DNA of 5,873 nucleotides from Betaproteobacteria bacterium RBG_16_58_11 (GTDB taxonomy: Bacteria; Pseudomonadota; Gammaproteobacteria; Burkholderiales; Thiobacteraceae). Position 1 is the stretch's first letter, and the number at the start of each line of letters is the position of its first letter. The translations under genes and the position numbers were made by a program. The stretch lies in assembly GCA_001770235.1 (NCBI GenBank), contig MEQN01000131.1, positions 1 through 5,873 of the forward strand, written 5' to 3'. Shown here piece by piece: positions 5,753 to 5,873 of this stretch. The notes below the pieces were generated by a model that was not told the origin of the DNA, did no database searches, and saw only the letters and a program-made list of their open reading frames with translations.

Positions 5753-5760
5753 GATACAAT
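5752..5760 (+). promoter_or_regulatory. Extended -10 promoter candidate for uvrB
   Basis: TGATACAAT matches an extended -10 element (TGn followed by TACAAT, five of six consensus bases). No convincing -35 box is present, which is tolerated by extended -10 promoters. It lies 32 bases before the proposed uvrB start. Confidence 0.45.
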
Positions 5761-5783
5761 TTAATGTTGTGTAAAAGCCGGTA

Positions 5784-5812
5784 ATTTTACCTTTGATCGT
5801 CACATTCCCCAA
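5784..5812 (-). promoter_or_regulatory. Weak candidate promoter for the aminotransferase
   Basis: On the minus strand TTGGGG (5812-5807) and TAAAAT (5789-5784) are 17 bases apart; the -10 matches five of six positions, the -35 only three. It would overlap the start of uvrB and give a leader of roughly 65 bases carrying the hairpin at 5731-5752. Confidence 0.3.
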
Positions 5813-5873
5813 TAGCCCCTATCAATTGCATCAGCCGTTCGAGCCGGCAGGCGACCAGCCCCAGGCGATCGCC
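5793..5873 (+). CDS. uvrB: UvrABC excinuclease subunit B, N-terminal fragment (runs off window)
   Basis: UvrB is the damage-verifying helicase-like subunit of nucleotide excision repair, loaded on DNA by UvrA and then binding UvrC. Only 27 codons are present, open to the window edge. They read [19 protein letters not shown] and then DQPQAIA, which matches the start of UvrB proteins: F-x-L, then F-x-P-x-GDQP-x-AI a short way before the Walker A motif, which would lie outside the window. The start is proposed at TTG 5793, since the frame is closed by TAA at 5772-5774 and no ATG or GTG lies in between. No good Shine-Dalgarno is visible, so the start is less certain than the identity. No typical CTGT-N8-ACAG LexA box is seen upstream. 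Confidence 0.85.
   Translation, partial: MIVTFPNSPYQLHQPFEPAGDQPQAIA

Noticed and set aside
5712..5759. TTG 5759 as aminotransferase start, adding 16 residues
   Set aside because: The extra residues do not resemble the family N-terminus, run through a hairpin and lack a Shine-Dalgarno; TTG 5711 has AGGA at ideal spacing.
5756..5770. ACAA-N7-TTGT as a LexA box for uvrB
   Set aside because: The half-sites and spacing do not match the CTGT-N8-ACAG form of LexA operators.

Overview
The window looks like ordinary chromosomal DNA from a Gram-negative proteobacterium, most likely a betaproteobacterium. The pointers are the N-terminal sequence of UvrB at the right edge, an AsmA-family envelope protein, a periplasmic rhodanese with a classical signal peptide, a tRNA-Asn with an encoded CCA end, and sigma70-type promoters. 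The genus cannot be fixed from the sequence alone. I saw no IS element, phage gene, CRISPR array or toxin-antitoxin pair, and no clearly new multi-gene system.

Layout, left to right. (1) Positions 26-2119 (minus) encode a complete 697-residue protein with seven 34-residue TPRs fused to an O-GlcNAc transferase (SPINDLY/OGT, GT41) catalytic region; a GC-rich hairpin lies just past its stop. (2) Positions 2194-2350 (minus) hold a compact tRNA-Asn unit: near-consensus promoter, tRNA and intrinsic terminator. (3) Positions 2363-3676 (plus) encode an AsmA-family inner-membrane-anchored protein, divergent from the tRNA. (4) Positions 3677-3944 are non-coding and contain two nested inverted-repeat structures. 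(5) Positions 3945-4397 (plus) encode a secreted single-domain rhodanese with a second cysteine in its active-site loop, followed by a strong terminator. (6) Positions 4518-5711 (minus) encode a class I PLP-dependent aminotransferase of the Thermus-type aspartate aminotransferase group, probably starting at TTG. (7) From 5793 (plus) the first 27 codons of uvrB run off the window, divergent from the aminotransferase.

The genes do not form one operon. Each appears to be its own transcription unit, with divergent pairs at tRNA/asmA-like and aminotransferase/uvrB, and a convergent pair at rhodanese/aminotransferase. The most interesting items are the OGT-like enzyme with intact catalytic residues but no visible acceptor gene nearby, the C-x4-C-W loop of the rhodanese, and the dyad-rich region upstream of the rhodanese. 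Two start codons differ from the longest open frames: the rhodanese starts at ATG 3945 rather than TTG 3930, and the aminotransferase at TTG 5711 rather than TTG 5759.
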